Part shown: positions 15,281 through 23,278 of the stretch, piece by piece
Layout: the number at the start of each line of letters is the position of its first letter
How positions within the stretch are numbered: the first letter of the stretch is position 1
From: Acidobacteriaceae bacterium
Lineage (GTDB): Bacteria; Acidobacteriota; Terriglobia; Bryobacterales; Bryobacteraceae
Assembly: GCA_019244055.1 (NCBI GenBank)
Contig: JAFATG010000197.1
Span: 1 to 36,625, forward strand
Length of the DNA: 36,625 nt
Reading direction: 5' to 3'
Notes under the pieces: generated by a model
Database searches by the model: none
What the model saw: the letters and a program-made list of their open reading frames with translations, nothing else
Told to the model about the DNA's origin: nothing
Made by a program: the position numbers and the translations under genes

Positions 15281-16192
15281 TTACTTTGGCTCTGCCGGCT
15301 GATGATGGCGGGCTGCGGTGGATGTGCTCGCCGAAACTCCCAGTGCACGGAGTTGCTGCAAAGCCTTGCGGGCGTCATCCGTGTGCGGATAGTTGTGGAC
15401 CAAAGTGCGGAATTCGTCGGCAGCGCGATTGCGCTGGTTCGATTTGAGGAGCGCCATGGCTTTCATATAGTGCGCGTCCGGCGTTTTCGGATTTTCGGGA
15501 TAACGCTCTAGCACGGCATCGAATGCCTGGATCGCACTCGGAAGATTACCGCGGTTGTAATCGATCTCGCCCAGGTAATACTGCGCATTCGCGGCCAGTT
15601 CTGTATTCGGGAAATACGTCAGATATTGCTTGAATTCCGAATAGGCAAGGTCCGTTTTTCCAGTCTGCAGGTCGCGATACGCTTCGGTGTAGCTCCTGTC
15701 TGCGCTCATCCCGGGAGGCGGCCCGGAGGGCTGACCGTTCGCCGGTCCGCCGTTGGGAGGGGCGCCTTCCGTTGCTGCACCCGGCGCTCCCGGCGGGCTC
15801 TGAATGATCTGCATTTGATTCTTGAGATCGGTGATCTTGGCGTCCATTCTTTCCAGCCGGGCGCTGAGATCGGCAATCGAATCCTTGAGAGCGCCCAGAT
15901 CGTTTGTGACTCCCTCCACACGGTTGTTGAGTCCCTCGACCGGGCTCAGCGATTTTGCAATCGCATTGCTCACCTGATCCTGTAGCGAAGCGACCTGATC
16001 GGCAGTGCGCCGGGTATCGTTCTGCATCGCGGTGATCTGGCCCGTCAAATTCGCGAGCTTCGTATCCAGATCGTTTTGGAGGGCGTTAATTTTATCCTCC
16101 AGGTCGCGCTGGAGTTGAATGAGATCTTTGTTGACTGCGAATGAAAAGCTTGAACAGGTCAATAGCAGGGCAGTAAGGCGAAGGAACTTCAT
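15281..16192 (-). CDS. ybgF: Tol-Pal system protein YbgF/CpoB-like
   Basis: This 303-residue periplasmic protein has a signal peptide at about 1-19 (ending SFAVN) and a long coiled coil at about 20-115 (LQRDLEDKINALQNDLDTKL). A Pro/Gly-rich linker spans about 120-150, and TPR repeats run from about 155 to 285 (AYRDLQTGKTDLAYSEFKQYL, AQYYLGEIDYNRGNLPSAI). This coiled-coil-linker-TPR order is that of YbgF/CpoB, which links Tol-Pal energy state to outer-membrane constriction and peptidoglycan synthesis in characterised bacteria. It is the last gene of the tol operon, as usual. An AAGGAG sequence lies just upstream of its ATG. Confidence 0.9.
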   Translation of the reverse strand: MKFLRLTALLLTCSSFSFAVNKDLIQLQRDLEDKINALQNDLDTKLANLTGQITAMQNDTRRTADQVASLQDQVSNAIAKSLSPVEGLNNRVEGVTNDLGALKDSIADLSARLERMDAKITDLKNQMQIIQSPPGAPGAATEGAPPNGGPANGQPSGPPPGMSADRSYTEAYRDLQTGKTDLAYSEFKQYLTYFPNTELAANAQYYLGEIDYNRGNLPSAIQAFDAVLERYPENPKTPDAHYMKAMALLKSNQRNRAADEFRTLVHNYPHTDDARKALQQLRALGVSASTSTAARHHQPAEPK

Positions 16193-16282
16193 CGAAGGAA
16201 CTCCTTAAGAGAAGGGGACGGAAGCGATCCATCCCCGTTTCAGCTTGTCTCCAGTGTAAGTGAATTTGCATTCCGACCGGGA

Positions 16283-17044
16283 TTATTGAGCCGCGGCGAA
16301 GTGGGCACGCCGATTGCGGGCGTAGCACTCCTCGCTGGCTTCAACGCAGATCGGGCGTTCCTTGCCGTAACTGATGGTGTGCAGCTTGTCGGCAGGAACT
16401 CCCAGAGCCACTAAGCCATCCCTTGCGGCTTGCGCCCGGCGATCTCCAAGCGCCAAATTGTATTCCGCAGAGCCGCGCTCGTCGCAATTGCCCTCGATCT
16501 GCACAATGAAATTCGGGTCCATCGAAAAGATGGTCTTGAGCGCATTGGCATCGGCCTGCAGAATCGATTGGTCTTCAGGGCGAATGTCGCTCTTATCGTA
16601 GTCGAAGTGAATATCCTGCACCTGGTGAGCCAGAATGTCCTGCACCGTAGTGGCTGGTTGACTCCGAACAGGTTGCGGCGGAGGCGGCGTGCTGACGGTA
16701 ACAGTGGCATCCGCTTCAGCAGTTCCGCCCGGACCACTGGCGGTCATGTGATAAGTCGTGGTAGCGGTCGGATAAATGGCGCGACGGCCATTCGGGCTCA
16801 CCTGTCCAATCCCGTTATCGATCTGGACGTTATTCGCGTCTGTAACAGACCATCGCAGCGACGCGGGCTCGCCGCTGCTGATTGTTGTGGGCTCAGCCGT
16901 AAAGTAATTGATCACCGGCTTGTTCTCTGGAGCAGGAGGCGGTGGTGCCGGCGGAGGTGGCGGCACTGCCTTCTTGTGGCAAGCCGCCGCAAATACCAAC
17001 AACGTTACGAAAATCGGCAGCAGCGATGCTCTGCATTTCGTCAT
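16283..17044 (-). CDS. pal: Peptidoglycan-associated lipoprotein with extra Ig-like domain
   Basis: Pal anchors the outer membrane to peptidoglycan and binds TolB. This 253-residue version has a lipoprotein signal with lipobox FAAAC (Cys22) and a Pro-rich spacer. It then has an Ig-like/beta-sandwich domain at about 45-125 (VINYFTAEPTTISSGEPASLRW, IYPTATTTYHMTASG), and only after that the OmpA-C domain at about 135-253. The OmpA part has VQDIHFDYDKSDIR, IEGNCDERGSAEYNLALGDRRA and the closing NRRAHF. The Asp and Arg that bind diaminopimelate in the family are present. Typical Pal is about 170 residues, so the Ig-like insert is the unusual part. It sits between tolB and ybgF in the operon. Confidence 0.93.
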   Translation of the reverse strand: MTKCRASLLPIFVTLLVFAAACHKKAVPPPPPAPPPPAPENKPVINYFTAEPTTISSGEPASLRWSVTDANNVQIDNGIGQVSPNGRRAIYPTATTTYHMTASGPGGTAEADATVTVSTPPPPQPVRSQPATTVQDILAHQVQDIHFDYDKSDIRPEDQSILQADANALKTIFSMDPNFIVQIEGNCDERGSAEYNLALGDRRAQAARDGLVALGVPADKLHTISYGKERPICVEASEECYARNRRAHFAAAQ

Positions 17045-17091
17045 CTGATTGTAGCTTCCCTCATAGTAGTCTTATTTATCTTAATTTACTC

Positions 17092-18468
17092 TTATTGTTC
17101 TGCATTCACCCATACGGGTTTTTCATTAGATCCTACCTGAGTAAGCTCATGCTTATTAGTGCCATCCGCGTTCATTACCCAGATTTGGGACCTACCCCCC
17201 CGTGTTGAAGCGTAGACTATGTGCGCGCCATCAGGAGCCCAAGTTGGATTTTCATTTCGGCCTTCGTTGGCTGTAAGTTGTGTTACTTGGCGCGATGCGA
17301 CATCCATGATGAAGATATTGTAATTTCCCGGTTCAAACCCTTTAGTCCAGGCAAAGGCAATGTGATCCCCACCTGGGCTCCAGGACGGGTTAGTAGCTTC
17401 ACCTGTACCTGGGCTAAGCCGCTGGATGTCCGCGCCATCGAGATTCATGTGGTAAACCTGGGGCAACCCGCCTCTCCCCGAGACATCGACTAGATCGGTC
17501 CCCGTCTTCGGATTAATCTTTGCTTCTACTTCGATAGCGCCAGACGAGGTAATGCGGCGCAAGCCGCTGCCGTTCACGTTCGCCATGTAAAGCTGAGCAG
17601 GCCCCCAACCCGCCGTCGATGAAAAAATAATCCTCTTCGAATCCGGCGTGAACGTCACGAAAGCATTCATTGACGCTCGTTGATTATAGAAGGTCAAGCG
17701 ACGCCCGCTGTCAAGCGACATCATTTGAATGGCAGGATAGCCATTCGCATACGTAGTAAATGCCACTATGTGGCCATCCGGTGAGGCGGACGGGAAGGTC
17801 GAAATCGAACCGTATCGAGTAAGTTGGCGCTGATCGGTGCCATCCCAATTCATCACCCAGATCTCCTTTGAACCGGTGCGATTCGATACGAAGACGATCC
17901 GGGTTCCGACAAGGCTCTTCCCTCCGAACTGGGCGAGGATATCAGCCGCGTAACGATGTCCGGCATCGATTGCTCCTTCCCTTGTGAGTGGCGCAGTGTA
18001 AACCTTCCCAAAAACCTGTGCCTGCTGCAAAGCCGGTATCGTGGGAGACGTGCTGTAGAGCCAGCCAAAAACAACAAACATACCGTGGTCCTCGGCGCTG
18101 TAACCCATGCCGAGGAAGTTGGCGGTAATCGACGGAAGACTCCAATCCGTGAGGCGATTACCCACCGGATTTGTCGGGCGGACGCTTGGCTGGGTAACGC
18201 CGGCGATCAGGTCGCTCGGCTGTTGTGGAACTTGTAGGGGGTACAGTGTCTTCGGAACGAAGTTAATCAGAGGCGAGTTTTGCAAATCGCTCGCAACCGT
18301 GCTGTTGAAATCTCCAACTAACCCAGCCGCGGCGCCTGCGCCACGAAAGTCTGTAGCTGCCACGTGAGGTTTACCCGGATTCTTTTCGATCGTGCCTACC
18401 ACCTGCTGACGGGCGAAAAGCCAACCGAAAGCCGAGAGGAGAAGAAGAGAAGTAATAAGAGTGCGCAT
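17092..18468 (-). CDS. tolB: Tol-Pal system beta-propeller protein TolB
   Basis: This 458-residue periplasmic protein has a signal peptide at about 1-20 and an N-terminal alpha/beta domain at about 50-190 (DFNSTVASDLQNSPLINFV, YTAPLTREGAIDAGHRYAADIL). A six-bladed propeller of PD40 repeats follows: TRIVFVSNRTGSKEIWVMNWDG, FPSASPDGHIVAFTTY, NPSWSPGGDHIAFAW, NPTWAPDGAHIVYAS. This is the TolB architecture, and it binds Pal and TolA. The start ATG shares its A with the stop of the tolA/tonB-like gene (TGATG), indicating translational coupling. The length is close to the usual 430 residues. Confidence 0.94.
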   Translation of the reverse strand: MRTLITSLLLLSAFGWLFARQQVVGTIEKNPGKPHVAATDFRGAGAAAGLVGDFNSTVASDLQNSPLINFVPKTLYPLQVPQQPSDLIAGVTQPSVRPTNPVGNRLTDWSLPSITANFLGMGYSAEDHGMFVVFGWLYSTSPTIPALQQAQVFGKVYTAPLTREGAIDAGHRYAADILAQFGGKSLVGTRIVFVSNRTGSKEIWVMNWDGTDQRQLTRYGSISTFPSASPDGHIVAFTTYANGYPAIQMMSLDSGRRLTFYNQRASMNAFVTFTPDSKRIIFSSTAGWGPAQLYMANVNGSGLRRITSSGAIEVEAKINPKTGTDLVDVSGRGGLPQVYHMNLDGADIQRLSPGTGEATNPSWSPGGDHIAFAWTKGFEPGNYNIFIMDVASRQVTQLTANEGRNENPTWAPDGAHIVYASTRGGRSQIWVMNADGTNKHELTQVGSNEKPVWVNAEQ

Positions 18469-19244
18469 CAGCGTAAGTTGAACGTGAATTGAGCGGAAAT
18501 GGAGTTTTCGGCTATCTGTGGGGGAAGTGGCGGAAGCGGGCTCGCCGCATACACGGCGCGAAGAGCGGAGTTGTCAACCATTGGGTTCCCGCTTGGTTGA
18601 GTAACTTCCGGACTCTTTATGGAGCCGTCACGCATAATGTAAAAACTGACGATCACCGGAGTACGCTGGCCACGCGCATCCAATCCGTTGGTCTGCCAGT
18701 TCTGCGCGATGCGCTCACGAACTAGCTCCGCATAGTAGCCCAGCCTGTTACCAAGCAGCGAATTCGGACCGATCCCGACTTGTCCGGCTCCCGATTGCTG
18801 GTTGTACATGGGACTCGAGACTGCCTGTGGCGAGCGACTGTAGACCTGGTTGGGAGGAGCCGGAGGCGTGTAGTGCTGGAGTGGCTGTGGCCGGGGCGCC
18901 TGCTTCTTTTTTTTCTCGGGAATCTCGAAGGCGTTCTTTGGAGGCGGCGGCTGCTGTTTTTGAATTTCCTGTTTTGCCGGGGCCACGGGCACCGGTGATT
19001 GGGAATCGTTCGCAACAGGATTTGGCGGCGCTTCTCGGCGCGGGATCGGAATGCTGTGCACCGGCGAGACTGCGTAGGCAGGTCCCCCGGACGGATGAAT
19101 TTCACCAAGCGTGTCGCGGGAGCGGTTTATCCACAACCAGCTCACGAACAGAAGCGCTACTACCGAACCGTGTACCAGAACTGACGCGATGAAAGGACCG
19201 CGCAGCGGATCTTTCTGATCGAGGATGTCGGGGTGCTCCGGCAT
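18468..19244 (-). CDS. tolA: TolA/TonB-type energy transducer
   Basis: This 258-residue protein has one N-terminal membrane segment (about 18-40, GPFIASVLVHGSVVALLFVSWL). A long Pro/Gln/Lys-rich periplasmic stretch follows (PPPPKNAFEIPEKKKKQAPRP), and then a C-terminal TonB-like domain from about 165. That domain has RERIAQNWQTNGLDARGQRTP, VSFYIMRDGSIKSPEV and SALRAVYAASPLPPLP. Position between tolR and tolB makes it the TolA equivalent, which transmits proton-motive force from TolQR to TolB-Pal. The C-terminal fold reads more like TonB than proteobacterial TolA, so either name could be given. It starts two bases after tolR. Confidence 0.88.
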   Translation of the reverse strand: MPEHPDILDQKDPLRGPFIASVLVHGSVVALLFVSWLWINRSRDTLGEIHPSGGPAYAVSPVHSIPIPRREAPPNPVANDSQSPVPVAPAKQEIQKQQPPPPKNAFEIPEKKKKQAPRPQPLQHYTPPAPPNQVYSRSPQAVSSPMYNQQSGAGQVGIGPNSLLGNRLGYYAELVRERIAQNWQTNGLDARGQRTPVIVSFYIMRDGSIKSPEVTQPSGNPMVDNSALRAVYAASPLPPLPPQIAENSISAQFTFNLR

Positions 19245-19246
19245 TT

Positions 19247-19699
19247 TCAGCGGCGCTGGCGGCTGGCCGTATCGATCGGCGCCGTAACCATCCTTACTTC
19301 GAAGTGCGCGTCCCCGAGTTCAGCCACAATCTGAGCGATCGGATCCCATGGCGTCTCCTTGTCCGCGCGAACATAGACCGCCGTAGCGTTATGGAACCGC
19401 TGATGGATTCCCTGTGCGAGTAGGTTAATGTTGATCGGTTTGTCATTTAGAAATGATTCGCCGTTCTTAGTGATGCTGACGACCGGTAAATCCTGCGCCG
19501 TGTTCTGAACGCGCTTCACTTTCGGAACCTGAATGTCGAGGCCAAACTCCATAACATTTGCCGTGATCATGAAAATGATAAGGAGCACAAGCACGACATC
19601 AACAAGCGGAACGACGTTGATCTCTGAAACGGCCGCGGGAGCTCCGAAGCGCCGCCTGTGCCGTCCGTTACCGTTGCCGTTACTCAGTGAAAATGCCAT
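19247..19699 (-). CDS. tolR: Biopolymer transport protein TolR/ExbD
   Basis: This 150-residue protein has a short cytoplasmic N-terminus, one transmembrane helix (about 26-50, VVPLVDVVLVLLIIFMITANVM) with the essential membrane Asp in PLVDVV, and a periplasmic domain ending in VRMVTAP. It forms the proton-driven stator with the TolQ-like protein. The motif EINVVPLVDVVLVLLIIF is diagnostic of ExbD/TolR. It is 18 bases after tolQ and two bases before tolA/tonB on the same strand, so the tol operon is tightly coupled. Confidence 0.95.
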   Translation of the reverse strand: MAFSLSNGNGNGRHRRRFGAPAAVSEINVVPLVDVVLVLLIIFMITANVMEFGLDIQVPKVKRVQNTAQDLPVVSITKNGESFLNDKPININLLAQGIHQRFHNATAVYVRADKETPWDPIAQIVAELGDAHFEVRMVTAPIDTASRQRR

Positions 19700-19717
19700 C
19701 TTGATCCGCGCGGAGGC

Positions 19718-20395
19718 TTAGCCTCCGAAATCCCGTTCGGCAAAATTCTGAAACTCGATGGCGAAGTCTTCCATTCGAGTTCCCATTTCTTTTATCCGAG
19801 TCCCGAAGATGTTGTAGAAAATCGCTGCTGGAATCGCGGCTGCCAGACCAATAGCGGTGGTCACCAGAGCTTCAGAAATTCCGGGCGCGACGGCCCGCAG
19901 ACTGGCGCTTCCGGCGGTTCCTAATCCTTCAAATGCATCAATAATGCCCCAAACTGTGCCAAAGAGCCCGATGAACGGAGATACGGAAGCTACCGTTGCC
20001 AACCAGTTCATATTCGTCTCGAGCTTAGTCACTTCCTCGCTTATGCCTAACTGGAGACTTCGTTCAATCGCGGCTTTATTGACTAGCGCTCCGCGCTGCT
20101 TGATCTGGCGCTCGATCTCACCGTAGCCGAAATCGAATACCGCTACCAGCGGCGAAGAGCTGAACTGCTCGCTCGCTACTGCGACGGCCTGCAGGTTCTG
20201 GGCCTTCCGGAACGCGCGCAAAAAGGCGCGATTGGCTCGGCGTGCACGGCCGAAAAGGCTGCCCTTCGAAAAGACGATAGTCCAGGAGAACAGCGAAAAA
20301 ATGATCAGGATAGCGATGACGGCTAATGGAACCGGACGAAGGTTCTGAACGATGTCCCACAAATTAAGATCTGCGGGAAACAGCAAAAAGGGCAA
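19718..20395 (-). CDS. tolQ: Proton channel protein TolQ/ExbB
   Basis: This 225-residue inner-membrane protein has three hydrophobic segments: about 16-38 (VPLAVIAILIIFSLFSWTIVF), about 130-152 (ASVSPFIGLFGTVWGIIDAF) and about 168-195 (APGISEALVTTAIGLAAAIPA). The GLFGTVWGI and TTAIGLAAAIPA signatures are those of ExbB/TolQ. The start is TTG 20395, with AGAGGA eight bases upstream. It is the first gene of the Tol-Pal operon; a perfect TATAAT hexamer lies about 30 bases upstream and could be its promoter. Confidence 0.95.
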   Translation of the reverse strand: MPFLLFPADLNLWDIVQNLRPVPLAVIAILIIFSLFSWTIVFSKGSLFGRARRANRAFLRAFRKAQNLQAVAVASEQFSSSPLVAVFDFGYGEIERQIKQRGALVNKAAIERSLQLGISEEVTKLETNMNWLATVASVSPFIGLFGTVWGIIDAFEGLGTAGSASLRAVAPGISEALVTTAIGLAAAIPAAIFYNIFGTRIKEMGTRMEDFAIEFQNFAERDFGG

Positions 20396-20424
20396 TATAC
20401 GTGTCCTCTCACGATCTCGTTTTC

Positions 20425-20453
20425 ATTATAGGAACGAAGGCGCTAAGCTCCCA
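20425..20453 (-). promoter_or_regulatory. Candidate promoter of the Tol-Pal operon
   Basis: On the minus strand a perfect TATAAT (20430-20425) lies about 30 bases before the tolQ start. A -35 hexamer at the 17-base distance reads TGGGAG and is a poor match, so recognition may rely on the -10 or on an activator. Confidence 0.35.
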
Positions 20454-20530
20454 TTTACGACCGCGATGCGTTACGAGTCGACCCGAGATCACAAAACCAG
20501 TGCGAACTTAGCGAGCTTGTTGCCGAACAA

Positions 20531-22105
20531 TTAGCGCGCCGGCGCTTTCTTGCGGAGTTGAGCAGGTCTGATTGGTTTCGCCTCCTCAGACCAATGCCCG
20601 AGCGGATAGGACCGGGAATATCCGTCCGATCGGTTAACGATAGTGACCTTAATGGATCCTCCCGAATCGCAGTCGTAACGTTCTTCGATGTGTTGACCGG
20701 AAGCCGCCGGACAATACTTCACGTCAACCTCAGCTAAAGCCGGTTCGGCCTCGAGCGAAGGATCAAAGGGAAAGCGAATCTCATCCCATAGCATCACTTC
20801 TCCTGTCGGTGAGCCGTCCGAGGCGCGATGGCTACATTCGAGGAAGCGGAAGTGGCCCACATTGTGAACCGGAGCATAGGCGCGCCGGATGCTTAGCGGG
20901 GGATCGCCCGGGGGAGGCAGGTTCACGCCCTTTGGAAACAACGGATCGAATACAATTCGAGAGCCGAAATCCGCCTCGCGCCACACTCCGAAAAAGCGCG
21001 ACAAGCGTTCGCTTAGGCGGTAAGTCTCAGGTTCATCGGCTTCGATAGCGAGGCCGATCGCCGTTGCCGAGCGCGTGTAGGCGGAGCGGCGGACACGACG
21101 TCCAAAACGCTCGCGAAGGGCGCGAGCTACTACTGGAAGTGCGCTGCCTCCGCCTGTAATGTAGAGCGCTTCGCATTCCCCGGCGTGTTTCGCAGCGAGT
21201 TCTTCGGTGGCTGCGATGGTTTCTTCCACCAGCGGGCGAACCGCTTCGTAGAACTCGGCCACCGGAACTTGCACTATGCCCCAGGCAGGATTGACCTGCT
21301 CGAAATCAATCGTCACGCGTCGGGAGTTGGGGTGAAGCGCTTCTTTCTTGATGCGACACTCTTCGAGAAGACGAAACCATGCGGCTGCGGTGAGCTCGTC
21401 GCGCGCTGCCAGACTAACGCCGGCGGCCTCCAAGGCCAGATCGGCTAATAGATGATCAAAATCGTCGCCACCAAGACTGGGGATTCCTTCCGAGGCGATC
21501 ACGTGATGAACGTTTTCATCCAACGTGACCAGCGATGCGTCGAACGTCCCGCCGCCGAGATCATAGACGAGAATTGTTTCCGGAGTCGATTTGCTCTGGC
21601 GTAGCCGGTGGCCAAACTCGATGCTGGCCGCACTCGGCTCGTTCAGAACGCCAAGTACGCGAAACCCGGCCGCTCGGAACGCTTCAACAGTCAAGAATCG
21701 TTGATTACTGTTGGCGTGTGCGGGAACACCCAGAACAATTTCAAGCGCTTCGCCAGGTTTGAGGTGCGACTCGCAACTCTCGCGCACGCTGCGGTATAGC
21801 GCGGCGGTGAAACCCTGGAGGAGTCCGGTGACGGGCACCTGCTGGTCGCCCAGATCGAGCAGGGTCTTCGGCCCTGCATCCTCGAGAAGGCGTTTTATGG
21901 AGCGGACAACCGTCCAGGAGTCGTCTCCCTGACGGTCCCAAGCCTCCCAACCGTACCGCCGATCGGCGCCGCGGATAGCGATCAGCGACGGGTACCAGTC
22001 CGGAGCCGTCCCGTCCGGCGATTCAAAACAGAGCAACGGAAAGTTACCTCGGTCTGCCACCGCGACTACCGTGCGGCTCGTGCCGAAGTCGACACCCAAC
22101 TTCAT
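20531..22105 (-). CDS. Short Hsp70-family (DnaK-like) ATPase
   Basis: This 524-residue protein has an intact-looking Hsp70/actin ATPase domain: the phosphate-1 loop GVDFGTSRTVVAVA at 4-17, VLGVPAHANSNQR, VLNEPSAASIEFG, phosphate-2 DLGGGTFDASL and adenosine motif ITGGGSALPVVARAL. After about residue 380 the sequence no longer looks like the DnaK substrate-binding domain or lid; it carries a different beta-rich tail with several Cys residues (SHRASDGSPTGEV, DVKYCPAASG). A frame extends 36 codons further upstream, but MKLGVDFGTS is the natural beginning, so I take ATG 22105. It is not a housekeeping DnaK (about 640 residues). It is followed by the tol operon on the same strand, 135 bases on. Confidence 0.88.
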   Translation of the reverse strand: MKLGVDFGTSRTVVAVADRGNFPLLCFESPDGTAPDWYPSLIAIRGADRRYGWEAWDRQGDDSWTVVRSIKRLLEDAGPKTLLDLGDQQVPVTGLLQGFTAALYRSVRESCESHLKPGEALEIVLGVPAHANSNQRFLTVEAFRAAGFRVLGVLNEPSAASIEFGHRLRQSKSTPETILVYDLGGGTFDASLVTLDENVHHVIASEGIPSLGGDDFDHLLADLALEAAGVSLAARDELTAAAWFRLLEECRIKKEALHPNSRRVTIDFEQVNPAWGIVQVPVAEFYEAVRPLVEETIAATEELAAKHAGECEALYITGGGSALPVVARALRERFGRRVRRSAYTRSATAIGLAIEADEPETYRLSERLSRFFGVWREADFGSRIVFDPLFPKGVNLPPPGDPPLSIRRAYAPVHNVGHFRFLECSHRASDGSPTGEVMLWDEIRFPFDPSLEAEPALAEVDVKYCPAASGQHIEERYDCDSGGSIKVTIVNRSDGYSRSYPLGHWSEEAKPIRPAQLRKKAPAR

Positions 22106-22157
22106 TCCTGCTAGTTTAGCGACGAGCGCGGCCGCAGGGTCGGCGAGGAAGGAGAGA

Positions 22158-22811
22158 ATGCCAGCTATGTCCGAAACAAGTAAGTGGTTAGACGTCTCCG
22201 TGCCGCTCCACACTGGTATGGTTCACTGGCCTGGAGACCCGGATGTCAGCTTCCGGCGGATATCAGAAATCAGTCAGGGCAGCCACGCAAATGTGACCAC
22301 GTGTCAGATGCCCGTCCACACGGGTACGCATATGGACGCGCCCTGCCATTTTATTAACGGAGCAGATGGCATTGACCAATTCCCACTAGAAACCGGGATT
22401 GGGCCAGCGAGGGTCATTGAGATTGATTCAGAAGTACGATCGATTGGGCGGGCGGAACTGGAAGGAAAAGGGATCAGGCGGGGCGATCGGGTGCTGCTGC
22501 GAACACGGAATTCCGAACAGCTCTGGTATAGAGAGCCGTTTTGGAAGGACTACACCGCCATAAACGCTTCAGGAGCAGAGCTTCTGGCGAGCACCGGAGT
22601 CGCGCTGGTGGGCGTGGATTATCTGTCTGTGGGTCTTTTTCAAGGGGATGGCCCTGAAACCCACCGAATCCTGTTGGGCGCCGGAATCTGGATCGTGGAG
22701 GGGCTGGCCCTGGGAAATGTCCAGGAGGGCGATTACGAGATGATCTGCTTACCGCTGCGGATCGTGGGATGTGATGGTTCTCCCGCGCGCGTGGCCTTAA
22801 GACGGCGATAA
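22158..22811 (+). CDS. Cyclase-family metal-dependent hydrolase (kynurenine formamidase-like)
   Basis: This protein of about 217 residues belongs to the Cyclase family (PF04199). The defining HxGTHxDxPxH metal motif is present as HTGTHMDAPCHF, with His54, His58, Asp60 and His64. The N-terminal LDVSVPLHTGMVHWPGDP and the later GVDYLSVG are also typical. Members include bacterial arylformamidase (KynB) and other amide or lactone hydrolases; no kynurenine genes are nearby, so I name only the family. ATG 22158 has AGGAG three bases upstream, and ATG 22167 has the same site 12 bases upstream, so the exact start is uncertain. It is divergent from the Hsp70-like gene with 52 bases between. Confidence 0.9.
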   Translation: MPAMSETSKWLDVSVPLHTGMVHWPGDPDVSFRRISEISQGSHANVTTCQMPVHTGTHMDAPCHFINGADGIDQFPLETGIGPARVIEIDSEVRSIGRAELEGKGIRRGDRVLLRTRNSEQLWYREPFWKDYTAINASGAELLASTGVALVGVDYLSVGLFQGDGPETHRILLGAGIWIVEGLALGNVQEGDYEMICLPLRIVGCDGSPARVALRRR

Positions 22812-22819
22812 AGCTGTTA

Positions 22820-22846
22820 CTATAGGCCCTTGACAGTCTATAGGCC
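22820..22846 (+). repeat. 9-bp direct repeat with a TTGACA hexamer between copies
   Basis: CTATAGGCC occurs at 22820-22828 and 22838-22846, an 18-base period. TTGACA (22830-22835) sits between the copies, upstream of the STAS gene. No good -10 lies at 16-18 bases from TTGACA, so this could be an operator with an activator-dependent promoter, or chance. Confidence 0.35.
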
Positions 22847-22894
22847 GGAGTGAAACGCTCGTATACGATTCAGTTTCAGGTAAAGGAGTTCTAG

Positions 22895-23272
22895 ATGGCA
22901 CTCACAGCAAAAGTTCGGCGCGTAGGAAATGTCGCAATCGTGGATTTGAACGGGAAGGTGACACTGGGCGAGAACACCGGGGTTCTGCGGGACGAATTGC
23001 GATCCCTGCTCTCTCAGGGAAACAAGGACATCATCTTGAACATGGCGCATGTGACTTACGTGGACAGCGCGGGCCTCGGCGAACTTGTAGGCGCGTACAC
23101 CACCGCGACCAATCAGGGGGGTTCCGTAAAGCTGCTCCATCTACAGGGCAAGATGAAAGATCTGATGCAGATCACAAAGCTCCATACGATCTTTCCCGCT
23201 TATGAAGATGAACAGGCGGCCATTAACAGCTTCGGGGCAACTGCTACGGGCACAACAGCATCGAGGACCTGA
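22895..23272 (+). CDS. STAS-domain anti-anti-sigma factor (SpoIIAA-like)
   Basis: This 125-residue protein is one STAS domain: VAIVDLNGKVTLGENTG, then DIILNMAHVTYVDSAGLGEL with the conserved phosphorylatable Ser58 in DSAGLGEL, then GSVKLLHLQGKMKDLMQITKL. Such proteins are switched by serine phosphorylation and bind anti-sigma kinases, freeing a sigma factor. No RsbW-like kinase, PP2C phosphatase or sigma gene is within this window, so partners are elsewhere. AAAGGAG upstream of ATG 22895 is a strong ribosome-binding site. The Ala/Thr-rich tail after about 112 looks disordered. It converges with the DnaC-like gene with six bases between stops. Confidence 0.93.
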   Translation: MALTAKVRRVGNVAIVDLNGKVTLGENTGVLRDELRSLLSQGNKDIILNMAHVTYVDSAGLGELVGAYTTATNQGGSVKLLHLQGKMKDLMQITKLHTIFPAYEDEQAAINSFGATATGTTASRT

Positions 23273-23278
23273 CGTTCG

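Noticed and set aside
22106-22213. Longer N-terminus for the Hsp70-like protein
   Set aside because: The 36 added residues are not family-like and would run into the divergent cyclase gene. The family begins a few residues before the DFGTS loop, matching ATG 22105.
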